From: Formosa sp.
GTDB lineage: Bacteria; Bacteroidota; Bacteroidia; Flavobacteriales; Flavobacteriaceae
DNA: 45,335 nucleotides
Direction: 5' to 3'
Assembly: GCA_002698705.1 (NCBI GenBank)
Contig: NZZM01000042.1
Location: 34,821-80,155 of the forward strand
Part shown: piece by piece, positions 36,213-45,066 of the stretch
Layout: each line of letters begins with the position of its first letter
Position numbering within the stretch: position 1 is the stretch's first letter
Notes under the pieces: generated by a model
Databases searched by the model: none
Told to the model about the DNA's origin: nothing
The model's input: the letters and a program-made list of their open reading frames with translations, nothing else
Program-made: the position numbers and the translations under genes

Positions 36213-37124
36213 TTAAATCCAGTTTTTAGGTTTTTTTAATACTTTAATTAACTCTTCTTCTTTGCTATTTGGGGCTGGTTTATATCCGTAAGACCATTGT
36301 ACTTGTGGAGGTAAACTCATTAGAATGCTTTCAATCCTTCCATTAGTTTTAAGACCAAATAAGGTGCCTTTATCGTGAATTAAGTTAAACTCTACATACC
36401 GACCCCTTCGAATTTCTTGCCATTGCCGTTCAGTCGCAGAATAGGTAATATTTTTCCTTTTATTGACTATCGGTACGTAAGAATTTAAAAAGTTGTCAGC
36501 TACATCTTTAACAAAATCATACCATTGCTCTATTGTCATGGAGTCATTTCCCTTACAATAGTCAAAAAATAAGCCACCTACACCTCGTGCTTCGTTTCTA
36601 TGGCTGTTGTAAAAATAGGAGTCACAATCTTTTTTATATTTTTTGTAGAAATTCTTATTATGGCGGTCACAGGCACTCTTACACTGCATGTGAAAATACT
36701 TAACGTCATCATCGAATAAATAATAAGGGGTTAAATCCATACCTCCTCCAAACCACTGGTCTATGATAGACCCATCTTTATTGTACATTTCAAAATAGCG
36801 CCAATTTGCGTGAACCGTGGGCACCATAGGATTCTTGGGATGCATTACAAGGCTTAAGCCACAAGCAAAAAAATCAACATTTTCAACTCCGAAATAGCTT
36901 TGCATAGCTTTTGGCAGAGCTCCATGAACTTTTGAAATATTTACTCCACCTTTTTCAAAAACATTACCATTAAGGAGTATGCGTGTGCGCCCTCCTCCTC
37001 CTTCTTCTCTCTCCCAAATGTCTTCGTCAAATGTAGCGCAACCATCGATTGCTTCAAAGGCCATTGTGATTTTATTTTGAAGTGCTTCGATGTATTTATA
37101 GAAGGTTTCTGTAATAGGCTGCAT
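36213..37124 (-). CDS. hemF: Oxygen-dependent coproporphyrinogen III oxidase
   Basis: 303 residues. The signature HPKNPMVPTVHANWRYFE and the blocks WFGGGMDLTPYYLF and RGRYVEFNLIHDKGTLFGL are diagnostic of HemF. It uses O2 to convert coproporphyrinogen III to protoporphyrinogen IX, so this route needs oxygen; no hemN is seen in the window. It lies 5 bp after the hemE stop and 1 bp before hemB. Confidence 0.97.
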   Translation of the reverse strand: MQPITETFYKYIEALQNKITMAFEAIDGCATFDEDIWEREEGGGGRTRILLNGNVFEKGGVNISKVHGALPKAMQSYFGVENVDFFACGLSLVMHPKNPMVPTVHANWRYFEMYNKDGSIIDQWFGGGMDLTPYYLFDDDVKYFHMQCKSACDRHNKNFYKKYKKDCDSYFYNSHRNEARGVGGLFFDYCKGNDSMTIEQWYDFVKDVADNFLNSYVPIVNKRKNITYSATERQWQEIRRGRYVEFNLIHDKGTLFGLKTNGRIESILMSLPPQVQWSYGYKPAPNSKEEELIKVLKKPKNWI

Positions 37125-37129
37125 AGAGT

Positions 37130-38155
37130 TTATCCGTTATACGATTTTACAGCATCAATAAAAGCCTTAGCATGATCCACTGGGATATTAGGTAAGATAC
37201 CGTGTCCTAGATTTACAACGTATTTGTCCTTACCGAATGAATTAATCATTTCATGTACCATTTTTTTTATTTCATCAGGGGGCGATAATAAGCGAGAAGG
37301 GTCAAAATTTCCCTGTAATGTTTTATTCCCACCTGTAAGATAGCGTGCATTTCGAGCTGAGCATGTCCAATCGATTCCAATGGCGGCGGCATTGGATTTC
37401 CCCATTTCGTGCAATGCGAACCAACATCCTTTGCCAAAGGAAATCACAGGAGCATCATTTTTGAGTGCTTCTATAATTTGATTAATATATTTCCATGAAA
37501 ACTCTTGGTAATCATTAGGGGATAGCATACCTCCCCATGAATCAAAAATCTGAAGTACATCTACACCAGCCTTTACTTTTGCCTTCAAATAGGCTATAGT
37601 GGTTTCAGTAATTTTTTGTAGTAACACATGTGCTGCTATGGGATTTGAAAAACAAAAAGCCTTAGCTTTGTCAAAATTTTTACTTCCCTGCCCTTGAACA
37701 CAATAGCAAAACACAGTCCATGGCGAGCCAGCAAACCCTATTAGGGGGACTTCATTATTCAGCAATTCTTTGGTAGCTTTGATAGCTTTATACACATAAT
37801 CTAGTTCAATATTTACGTCCGGGACAATAACTCTGTCTAGATCTTTTTGCGTTCTAATAGGGTTTGGCAAGAAGGGTCCAAAATTAGATTTCATTTCGAC
37901 CTCGATATTCATAGCCTGTGGTATGACCAAGATATCACAAAATAATATTGCGGCATCCATCCCAAATCGGCGAATAGGTTGTAATGTAATTTCACTAGCC
38001 AACTCAGGTGTCCGACAACGTGTGAAAAAATCGTATTTATTTTTAATTTGCATAAATTCGGGTAAATAGCGCCCTGCTTGGCGCATCATCCAAACGGGTG
38101 GCCGAGTAACCACTTCACCTTTTAGGGCACGTAAAAATAAATCGTTTTTAATCAT
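37130..38155 (-). CDS. hemE: Uroporphyrinogen decarboxylase
   Basis: 341 residues removing four carboxyl groups of uroporphyrinogen [19 protein letters not shown] near the N-terminus is the substrate-binding signature, [16 protein letters not shown] carries a conserved aspartate, and [12 protein letters not shown] is the second signature. The start overlaps the end of the hemC/hemD fusion by 8 bp, indicating coupled translation. Confidence 0.97.
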   Translation of the reverse strand: MIKNDLFLRALKGEVVTRPPVWMMRQAGRYLPEFMQIKNKYDFFTRCRTPELASEITLQPIRRFGMDAAILFCDILVIPQAMNIEVEMKSNFGPFLPNPIRTQKDLDRVIVPDVNIELDYVYKAIKATKELLNNEVPLIGFAGSPWTVFCYCVQGQGSKNFDKAKAFCFSNPIAAHVLLQKITETTIAYLKAKVKAGVDVLQIFDSWGGMLSPNDYQEFSWKYINQIIEALKNDAPVISFGKGCWFALHEMGKSNAAAIGIDWTCSARNARYLTGGNKTLQGNFDPSRLLSPPDEIKKMVHEMINSFGKDKYVVNLGHGILPNIPVDHAKAFIDAVKSYNG

Positions 38156-39746
38156 TTTTTTTATCCTTTATAATGTGTTTTTGATTGACTAATTCAATAA
38201 CACTTTCTATCGTTGGAATTTTGGCAGTATAAACATCTTTAAAATGTTTTCTAGCTTTTTTTGCAGTTGTTTCTCCAATACAGTAAGCTATACATGTTGG
38301 AGTATTTTTCTTCAAAAAACTTTCTATCGTTGAGGGGCTATAAAATAAAACCTCTCTTACTGATTTTGAGAGTTTGGGTGCCTCAAGTTTTGTGCTGTAA
38401 GCTTCAACTTCGTTGACTGTAATGTTATTGTTTTCTAAAATTCCCGGCAGTTCGTCCATTCGAATATCACTACAAAAGTATGTTATTTCTTTTCCCTCTA
38501 AAAATTTAATTAAATATTCAGCTAGAGCCTTTGAATTTTTTGCACTGTGTCTAACAGGACCAATTTTTTGCTCAATTAGCTTTTTAGTTCGTCGTCCCAC
38601 ACAATAAATTGTTTCAAATTTTAGGTCTTCAGATGTACAATTATTTAAAATTGCCTCAACACCGTTTTTACTTGTGATTACTACATTTTTGTGTGCTGCT
38701 TTTAATATTGTAGGCTTAATTCTGTTTGGAGTAGTTTTAATAAAATCGATGCTCTCTACTTTTATGGATTTAGGGAATAAATCTAATTGGCCAGCACTTA
38801 ATATTTTTGAAGAAATTATAGTAGTATCTTGTGGCTTAATTGCTGCTTTACTAATTAGGCTTTTACCACCACGCTCAACAATAAAATTCAAGCATTCTTC
38901 TACTAGGCACTCATGTTTTCCAAGGGGAGCACTTCGTTTTGCCTCTACTTTTTTTGTACCATCTTCATTCAAGATAATACCATGAAAATGCACTTCTTCG
39001 TTTTTAATAAATCCTAAAGCTCCTATAGGTGAGCTGCACCCACCTTCTAGCTTATTTAAAAATTCACGCTCCATGGTTGTGCAAATTTCTGTTTCGTCAT
39101 CATTAAGTCTGCGGCACACTTCAAGGATATCCTTTTCTGAATTAAGGCAAGTAATCATTATAGCGCCTTGCCCGGGGGCAGGCACCATCCACTCTAGATT
39201 AACAGAGTTTTCGGGTGTCAACCCTATTCTTCCAAGGCCCGCAGCAGCAAAAATAGCTCCGTTCCATGTCTTTGAGTTATTTAATTTTTCAAGTCTAGTA
39301 TTAACATTACCCCTAAGTGCTACAGTAGAGTGTGAAGGATAGCGATTAAGCCATTGGGCTTTTCGCCTTAAGCTTCCAGTAGCTATTATTGCATTCCTTT
39401 GTGCTAAAAATTCTTCATTATTTTTAAATACTAATGTGTCTCTAACGTTGCCACGTTTAAGAACAGCTGCCTGAGTAATGCCTTTGGGTAGCAATGTAGG
39501 AACATCTTTAAGCGAATGTACAGCAATATCAACTTCATCGTTAAGTAGTGCAATATCTAATGTCTTAGTAAAAATTCCAGTGATACCAAATTCATATATT
39601 GGTTGATTTTGTGCTAAGTCACCAATAGATTTAATTGGAACTAAAGTTGTTTTACAGCCAAGACCTTCAAGTTGTGATTGGACACTTTTAGCTTGCCAAA
39701 GCGCTAGTTCGCTTTCACGAGTCCCTATACGTATTAGCTTTTGCAT
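38148..39746 (-). CDS. hemC: Hydroxymethylbilane synthase / uroporphyrinogen-III synthase fusion
   Basis: 532 residues coding two steps in one chain. Residues 1 to about 300 are Hem[38 protein letters not shown], and the cofactor cysteine in [13 protein letters not shown] near 239. From about 305 the sequence matches a HemD fold: [27 protein letters not shown], a long variable middle and [15 protein letters not shown], then [13 protein letters not shown]. HemC makes the linear tetrapyrrole and HemD closes it with ring D inversion, so fusion could pass on the unstable intermediate directly. It lies 2 bp after hemA and overlaps hemE by 8 bp. Confidence 0.94.
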   Translation of the reverse strand: MQKLIRIGTRESELALWQAKSVQSQLEGLGCKTTLVPIKSIGDLAQNQPIYEFGITGIFTKTLDIALLNDEVDIAVHSLKDVPTLLPKGITQAAVLKRGNVRDTLVFKNNEEFLAQRNAIIATGSLRRKAQWLNRYPSHSTVALRGNVNTRLEKLNNSKTWNGAIFAAAGLGRIGLTPENSVNLEWMVPAPGQGAIMITCLNSEKDILEVCRRLNDDETEICTTMEREFLNKLEGGCSSPIGALGFIKNEEVHFHGIILNEDGTKKVEAKRSAPLGKHECLVEECLNFIVERGGKSLISKAAIKPQDTTIISSKILSAGQLDLFPKSIKVESIDFIKTTPNRIKPTILKAAHKNVVITSKNGVEAILNNCTSEDLKFETIYCVGRRTKKLIEQKIGPVRHSAKNSKALAEYLIKFLEGKEITYFCSDIRMDELPGILENNNITVNEVEAYSTKLEAPKLSKSVREVLFYSPSTIESFLKKNTPTCIAYCIGETTAKKARKHFKDVYTAKIPTIESVIELVNQKHIIKDKKND

Positions 39747-39748
39747 GA

Positions 39749-40996
39749 CTAAGCTTTGAGTTGAAAAATTTTATTAATAAGATCCAAGCTTTCTTTTGAA
39801 GTAGCCGTATCTTCCTTTAGATGAAGAGCAAAATGGTTTGTAATTTTTTGAACAATATTAGAACTGATTAAATCTGCTTGATCGAAATCAAAACCAGCAT
39901 TTTTTTTACCCTGATTATTAATCTCAGTTTCAGCAAACACTTTTAATTTTTCTTTAAGTGCTTTAATTGTTGGAGCAAATCTACGCTGTTCAACCCATGA
40001 CTCAAATTCTTCTTTTATACTTTTTATAATACCTTCAGCGATTGGGATATTTTTTTCTCTTTTTTGGAGTGTATTGTCTGTTATAGTGGAGAGCTCGTCA
40101 AGGTGGGTTAAGGTAACATTTGGATGGGTTTTGACATTTTCGTCGACATTTTTAGGAATTGAAAGATCTAAAATCAATAGCTCTTTTTTCCCAATAATGA
40201 GCTGCTTGTCAATTGTTGGATTTTGGGCACCTGTAGCAACAATTAAAACGTCGGCCTTTGCAATTTCTTCTCGAAGTTGGCTGTAGTTTCTGGCGTGAAC
40301 TTTGAATTTTCCAGCTAATTTATCTGCCCGTTCTCTAGTTCTGTTTATAAGTGTTATATGTTCATTTTTAGTATGTTTTATAAGATTTTCGCAGGTGTTT
40401 CTACCAATTTTACCAGTACCAAACAGTAAAATATTTTTAGTTTGGACATTTTTTATTGTATTTAAAATATACTGAACTGATGCAAATGAGACAGATGTTG
40501 CGCCTGAAGATAGTTCAGTTTCATTTTTAATCCGTTTACTCGCTTGAAGTACAGAGTTTACTAGTCTTTCCAAATAACTATTTAATAGATTATACTTTTT
40601 TGAAATTTTTGCACTTAACTTAAGCTGACTTATTATTTCAAAATCTCCTAATATTTGACTGTCAAGTCCAGCACCAACCCTAAACACGTGCTCAATAGCT
40701 TCACTGCCTTTTAATATATAGCATACTTTTTTAAACACATCAAAGTGTCCTTTAGTATTTTCGCACAAAAGTTTAATGAGCACATTAGGATCTTTAACTA
40801 ATCCATAAATTTCTGTTCGGTTGCAGGTTGAGGTTGCTATTAATCCGTTTAAGCCAATAGCTTTTCCTTGTTTAAGAATATTTGCTTTTTTTGTGGGGCT
40901 TAAGCTAAAACTACCTCGCAATTTTGCATCTGCCTTTTTGTAGCTGATTCCTATGACATAAAAAGAGTGATTAGAATCGTTATTTTTTAACTGCAT
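39749..40996 (-). CDS. hemA: Glutamyl-tRNA reductase
   Basis: 415 residues reducing glutamyl-tRNA to glutamate semialdehyde, the first committed step of heme synthesis by the C5 route. The nucleophile C58 lies in STCNRTEIYG. HVFRVGAGLDSQILGDFEI is the second signature, and ILLFGTGKIGRNTCENL is the NADPH-binding loop. Its partner HemL is not in the window. First gene of the hemA-CD-E-F-B operon, preceded by a -7-like element 28 bp upstream. Confidence 0.97.
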   Translation of the reverse strand: MQLKNNDSNHSFYVIGISYKKADAKLRGSFSLSPTKKANILKQGKAIGLNGLIATSTCNRTEIYGLVKDPNVLIKLLCENTKGHFDVFKKVCYILKGSEAIEHVFRVGAGLDSQILGDFEIISQLKLSAKISKKYNLLNSYLERLVNSVLQASKRIKNETELSSGATSVSFASVQYILNTIKNVQTKNILLFGTGKIGRNTCENLIKHTKNEHITLINRTRERADKLAGKFKVHARNYSQLREEIAKADVLIVATGAQNPTIDKQLIIGKKELLILDLSIPKNVDENVKTHPNVTLTHLDELSTITDNTLQKREKNIPIAEGIIKSIKEEFESWVEQRRFAPTIKALKEKLKVFAETEINNQGKKNAGFDFDQADLISSNIVQKITNHFALHLKEDTATSKESLDLINKIFQLKA

Positions 40997-41023
40997 ATAT
41001 TTGGGAGCAATTGCTTGTGATCA

Positions 41024-41031
41024 CAAAAATA
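41024..41031 (-). promoter_or_regulatory. Candidate -7 promoter element for the hemA operon
   Basis: On the minus strand TATTTTTG matches TAnnTTTG and lies 28 bp before the hemA ATG. No TTG is found at the -33 spacing, so an activator, perhaps the divergent AraC protein, might be needed if the promoter is real. Confidence 0.4.
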
Positions 41032-41079
41032 AGTCCAAATAGAACTAAAAAGTAACGATAGAAGAACTTTATTTGTCGT

Positions 41080-41113
41080 TTGGAGGTTTCTCACAAAAAA
41101 ATTCCTACTTTTG
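41080..41113 (+). promoter_or_regulatory. Promoter of the araC-hemH-MATE-hemJ unit
   Basis: TTG at 41080-41082 and TACTTTTG at 41106-41113 fit the -33 and -7 elements with a 23 bp spacer. The predicted leader is about 50 nt to the ATG at 41170. The TTG was taken as a start codon in the ORF track. Confidence 0.55.
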
Positions 41114-41169
41114 TAAATTGTATTAAATTATCAGGTTTAAACCACAAAAAAAAACAATTTTTATTTATA

Positions 41170-42090
41170 ATGAATCTAAATAAAGAAAATTTAATATTGG
41201 ACCCTACTGCTGCCAAAAGTATCGCTTCAGGTTCTTTTTTAGAAACTCCTATTGAACAAGGATTTTTTGTGTTGACCTTTCAAAATGATTCTGATGACTT
41301 AAAAGTGCTAGAAAAAGATATAGATAGCTCATTTATTCAATTCCATTTTTGCTTAAAGGGGAATACGCAATTTTGTTTTAATAACAATAATTACACACTT
41401 GATATTCCTGAAGAAAATACTCTTCTGTTATACAACCCCCAAAGGGATTTACCTATTAATATTATTGCTGGCCCTAAAACTTGGATGGTATCTATTTTAA
41501 TTTCAATTAAAAACTTCCACGCTCTATTTTCTCATGAAGCTAATTATATCTCTTTTTTAAAGGATGATAACAAATTAAAAAAATATTATAAAGATGGTTA
41601 CATTACTCCATCGATGGCAATTGTACTTAACCAAATCATAAATTATAACCTTAATACAAATCTTCGTGAACTATATTCTAAGGCTAAAGTTTATGAACTT
41701 TTAAGCTTATATTTTAATCGTGGCGAAGATGTCAATATAGAACAATGCCCCTTTCTAGCGGATGAATCAAATGTTATTAAAATAAAGGCGGCTAAAGATA
41801 TTATAATCCAACGCATTGCAGAGCCACCCAGCTTAATTGACCTTTCCTCTGAAATTGATCTTAGTCTAAAAAAACTTAAAGAAGGTTTCAAACAAATTTA
41901 TGGGACGACTGTTTATGGCTTCTTATTTGATTACAAAATGGAGTTAGCTCGAAAATTATTAGAATCAGGGACTCATAATGTAAATGAAGTTGGCTTAAAA
42001 GTTGGCTACAGCACAGCTAGTCATTTTATAGCGGCCTTTAAAAAACAATATGGTACGACTCCAAAAAAATATATACAATCCTCAAATTAA
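41170..42090 (+). CDS. AraC-family transcriptional regulator (PchR-like)
   Basis: 306 residues. The N-terminal part (to about 180) is a sensing domain without recognised catalytic motif. The C-terminal part is an AraC DNA-binding domain: a helix-turn-helix with PPSLIDLSSEIDLSLKKLKEGFKQIYG, then YKMELARKLLES and VGLKVGYSTASHFIAAFKKQYGTTPKKYI. The LKKLKEGFKQIYGTTVYGFL pattern resembles the PchR group, whose members answer to iron-siderophore complexes. I start at the ATG at 41170, since the TTG at 41080 lies in the promoter. It is divergent from hemA and 13 bp before hemH, so it is a good candidate local regulator of heme genes. The effector is unknown. Confidence 0.88.
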   Translation: MNLNKENLILDPTAAKSIASGSFLETPIEQGFFVLTFQNDSDDLKVLEKDIDSSFIQFHFCLKGNTQFCFNNNNYTLDIPEENTLLLYNPQRDLPINIIAGPKTWMVSILISIKNFHALFSHEANYISFLKDDNKLKKYYKDGYITPSMAIVLNQIINYNLNTNLRELYSKAKVYELLSLYFNRGEDVNIEQCPFLADESNVIKIKAAKDIIIQRIAEPPSLIDLSSEIDLSLKKLKEGFKQIYGTTVYGFLFDYKMELARKLLESGTHNVNEVGLKVGYSTASHFIAAFKKQYGTTPKKYIQSSN

Positions 42091-42103
42091 TCAAACTTAA
42101 AAA

Positions 42104-43135
42104 ATGAAAGGTATTTTATTAGTTAATCTGGGTTCTCCTGACAGCCCAAGCCCCAAAGACGTAAAAAAATATTTAGGAGAGTTTTTGATGGATGAACGCG
42201 TAATTGACGTCCCTAAGTGGGCCAGAACGTTGTTAGTTAAAGGTATTATATTAAACACTCGACCCAAGACCTCTGCCAAAGCTTATAAAAAAATATGGTG
42301 GAAAGAAGGCTCTCCACTAATTGTTTTATCAGAGCGCCTTAAAGAAAAGGTGCAAAAACAAGTAGATATTCCTGTGGTTTTAGCAATGCGTTACGGCAGT
42401 ATGAAGATTAAAAATGGCCTTCAAGATTTGGTGGATAAAGGAGTAGATGAGGTTCTAATCATTCCATTGTATCCACAGTTTGCAATGGCTACAACTGAAA
42501 CTATTTTAGTTTTAGCAGAAAAATTGACTAAGGAATTTTTCCCGCATATCTCCTTGGAAAGCTTACCACCCTTTTACAACAACCCTGAATATATTAAAGT
42601 ACTTTCAGCTTCTATTAAGAATCACTTAAAGGGTAAAAAGTATGATCATTTATTGTTCTCATACCACGGTATCCCAGAGAGGCACATTCGCAAAAGTGAT
42701 ATTACAAAATCTCACTGTAAAATAGATAAATCATGCTGTAGCACTTCTTCTGAAGCCCATGCTTATTGTTACAAGCACCAATGTGTTGAGGTAACTCGTT
42801 TGGTCGGCGCTGCTCTTGAGATGGAACCAGAGATGTTTTCTACATCTTTTCAGTCCCGACTTGGAATTGATCCATGGCTGCAGCCTTACACAGATCGTAC
42901 TATTGAACGACTGGGTAAAAAAGGTACAGAGAATATGGCTATAGTTACTCCTGCATTTGTTAGTGATTGCTTAGAAACATTAGAGGAAATTGCAATGGAG
43001 GGGGAAGAAATTTTTCACGAAGCCGGCGGTAAGGATTTTACTACGGTACCATGTTTAAATGATGATCCTAATTGGGTAGCATTGCTTGCAAAATGGATTC
43101 AGGCCTGGAATAAAAAAGCCCTAACGGTTTCGTAA
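42104..43135 (+). CDS. hemH: Ferrochelatase
   Basis: 343 residues inserting Fe2+ into a porphyrin. The catalytic histidine is H188 in SYHGIPERH, and the second active-site acid lies in FVSDCLETLEEIAMEG. The start GILLVNLGSPDSPSPKDVKKYL is typical. Just after the catalytic histidine comes a cysteine-rich segment (CKIDKSCC, then CYKHQC; five cysteines in 23 residues), resembling the [2Fe-2S] inserts known in some bacterial ferrochelatases. It starts 13 bp after the AraC gene and ends directly before the MATE ATG. Confidence 0.97.
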   Translation: MKGILLVNLGSPDSPSPKDVKKYLGEFLMDERVIDVPKWARTLLVKGIILNTRPKTSAKAYKKIWWKEGSPLIVLSERLKEKVQKQVDIPVVLAMRYGSMKIKNGLQDLVDKGVDEVLIIPLYPQFAMATTETILVLAEKLTKEFFPHISLESLPPFYNNPEYIKVLSASIKNHLKGKKYDHLLFSYHGIPERHIRKSDITKSHCKIDKSCCSTSSEAHAYCYKHQCVEVTRLVGAALEMEPEMFSTSFQSRLGIDPWLQPYTDRTIERLGKKGTENMAIVTPAFVSDCLETLEEIAMEGEEIFHEAGGKDFTTVPCLNDDPNWVALLAKWIQAWNKKALTVS

Positions 43136-44482
43136 ATGAATAACCCTGTTGCTTCTGATTTTGGTACAAATTCTATTGGGAAGTTACTAATTCGCCAAGC
43201 TGTCCCAGCATCAGTAGGTATACTGGTTATGTCATTAAACATTCTTATTGATACTATTTTTGTAGGCCAATGGATAGGCTCTCATGCTATTGCCGCAATT
43301 AATGTAGTTTTACCAGTATCGTTCTTTATTGCTGCCTTAGGAATGTCTATTGGAGTTGGAGGAGCTTCTATTATTTCAAGAGCACTTGGAGCTACCACTA
43401 AATCAAAAGCAATTCGAACATTTGGTAACCAGATTACCTTGACATTAATACTTACTCTAACACTTGTTATATTTGGACTTTATTTTACAGATGAAATTGT
43501 CCCAATCTTTGGAGGTAAAGGTTCCATATATACACCCGCTAAGACTTATTATAGGATTATACTTTATGGAGTTCCATTGTTAGCCCTTTCTATGATGGGC
43601 AATACAGTTATACGCGCTGAAGGGAAGCCAAAATTTGCAATGTATGCTATGATTATACCTTCAATTACAAATTTAATTTTAGACATCATACTAATAAAAA
43701 TTTTAAATCTAGGGATGTATGGTGCAGCATGGGCAACCACAGGCTCTTACTTATTATGTTTTTTATTTATTTTATGGTTTTTTATTTCGAAGCACTCTGA
43801 AATGAAATTACGATTACATGATTTTAGGCTAAATAAACAAATTGTTTTAGAGATTAGTAGTTTGGGTTCAGTCACATTATCTCGCCAGGCTGTAGTAAGT
43901 GTGACTTATTTATTGATGAATAATATCTTATATGATTTTGGAGGCGAAACCTCGGTTACAGCTTATGCCATTGTCTCAAGAATGTTGATGTTTGCTTTGT
44001 TCCCAATTTTTGGTATAACACAAGGATTTATTCCAATTGCAGGTTATAATTATGGTGCAAAAGAATATAAACGAGTAAAACAAACTATAACTATTTCGTT
44101 AAGATACTCTATAGCTTTAGCCACTATAGTTTTTTTATTATTGTTTGTATTTTCGGAGCTTATTACTCGGGCTTTTACTACAGATCTTTTGGTGATTCAA
44201 AAAACTCCTAATGTCATGCGATGGGTTTTTGCAGCAACGCCGATAATTGCAATCCAACTGATAGGTGCGGCCTATTTTCAAGCTATTGGCAAAGCAACGT
44301 CTGCTTTGTTACTATCACTTTCACGTCAAGCATTTTTATTTATTCCTTTAATTTTTATATTACCTTTATGGTATGGTGAACTAGGGGTATGGATTGCTTT
44401 TCCTGTAGCAGATTTATTATCTACTATTTTAACCGGATATTTTTTGAGAAAAGAGATAAAACAAAACTTAAAAATAATATGA
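43136..44482 (+). CDS. MATE-family efflux transporter
   Basis: 448 residues with about 12 predicted membrane helices in two similar halves. IGKLLIRQAVPASVGILVMSL opens the first half and RQAVVSVTYLLMNNILYDFGGE the second; GVGGASIISRALGA is a typical MATE helix. MATE proteins export cationic or organic compounds using H+ or Na+ gradients. The ATG follows the hemH stop without a gap, and the stop overlaps the hemJ start (ATGA), so it is translated with the last heme enzymes. A role in exporting porphyrins or their precursors is inferred from this position only. Confidence 0.9.
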   Translation: MNNPVASDFGTNSIGKLLIRQAVPASVGILVMSLNILIDTIFVGQWIGSHAIAAINVVLPVSFFIAALGMSIGVGGASIISRALGATTKSKAIRTFGNQITLTLILTLTLVIFGLYFTDEIVPIFGGKGSIYTPAKTYYRIILYGVPLLALSMMGNTVIRAEGKPKFAMYAMIIPSITNLILDIILIKILNLGMYGAAWATTGSYLLCFLFILWFFISKHSEMKLRLHDFRLNKQIVLEISSLGSVTLSRQAVVSVTYLLMNNILYDFGGETSVTAYAIVSRMLMFALFPIFGITQGFIPIAGYNYGAKEYKRVKQTITISLRYSIALATIVFLLLFVFSELITRAFTTDLLVIQKTPNVMRWVFAATPIIAIQLIGAAYFQAIGKATSALLLSLSRQAFLFIPLIFILPLWYGELGVWIAFPVADLLSTILTGYFLRKEIKQNLKII

Positions 44483-45015
44483 TGGAATATTATAATTATA
44501 TTAAATCTTTTCACTTGATTTTTGTAATTACTTGGTTTGCAGGGCTTTTCTACATCCCCCGCCTATTTATTTATCATATTGAGGCGCAACAAAAACCTGC
44601 ACCTGAAAAGACAATTCTATCTAATCAGTTAAAGTTAATGGCTCGTAGACTATGGTATATTATTACATGGCCGTCGGCTATTTTAGCAACTATGTTCGCG
44701 CTCTGGTTGCTATACTTATCACCTTATTGGGTTCAGCAGTCTTGGATGCAGGTAAAATTAGCATTTGTATTTTTACTTATAGCTTATCACCTTAAAACAC
44801 ATTTTATTTTCAGAGAGCTTCAAACGGATAAAATAAATTATACTTCAAATTTTATGCGTATTTGGAACGAAGGGGCAACGTTACTTTTATTCGCTATTGT
44901 ATTTTTGGTAATTCTAAAAAATACACTTAATATGGTTTTGGGATTGTTAGGCCTTTTAGGCCTTGCATTTGTTTTAGTATTTGCGATTCGATTATATAAA
45001 AGGATTCGTAATTAG
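44479..45015 (+). CDS. hemJ: Protoporphyrinogen IX oxidase HemJ (CopD-like)
   Basis: 178 residues with four to five membrane helices. The first segment SFHLIFVITWFAGLFYIPRL closely follows the HemJ pattern (histidine, W-x-A-G, Y-x-P-R-L), with IYHIEAQ after it. WMQVKLAFVFLLIAYH provides the conserved lysine region. HemJ oxidises protoporphyrinogen IX to protoporphyrin IX in the membrane and supplies the substrate of ferrochelatase. The ATG at 44479 overlaps the MATE stop; the ORF-track start 90 bp earlier lies inside the MATE gene and is rejected. The next codon is also ATG (44482), and either could be used. Confidence 0.9.
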   Translation: MMEYYNYIKSFHLIFVITWFAGLFYIPRLFIYHIEAQQKPAPEKTILSNQLKLMARRLWYIITWPSAILATMFALWLLYLSPYWVQQSWMQVKLAFVFLLIAYHLKTHFIFRELQTDKINYTSNFMRIWNEGATLLLFAIVFLVILKNTLNMVLGLLGLLGLAFVLVFAIRLYKRIRN

Positions 45016-45066
45016 AAGTAATAACAATACTGCATTTTTCCTATATTTATAAAAAAGTATTTCTTC

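Noticed and set aside
38674-38985. Plus-strand ORF of 103 residues inside the hemC/hemD fusion
   Set aside because: Antisense to a conserved enzyme, no start context and no family pattern.
45026-45060. Imperfect inverted repeat after hemJ (ATACT ... AGTAT) as a terminator
   Set aside because: The stem is interrupted and made of A/T runs, so it is not better than chance in AT-rich DNA.
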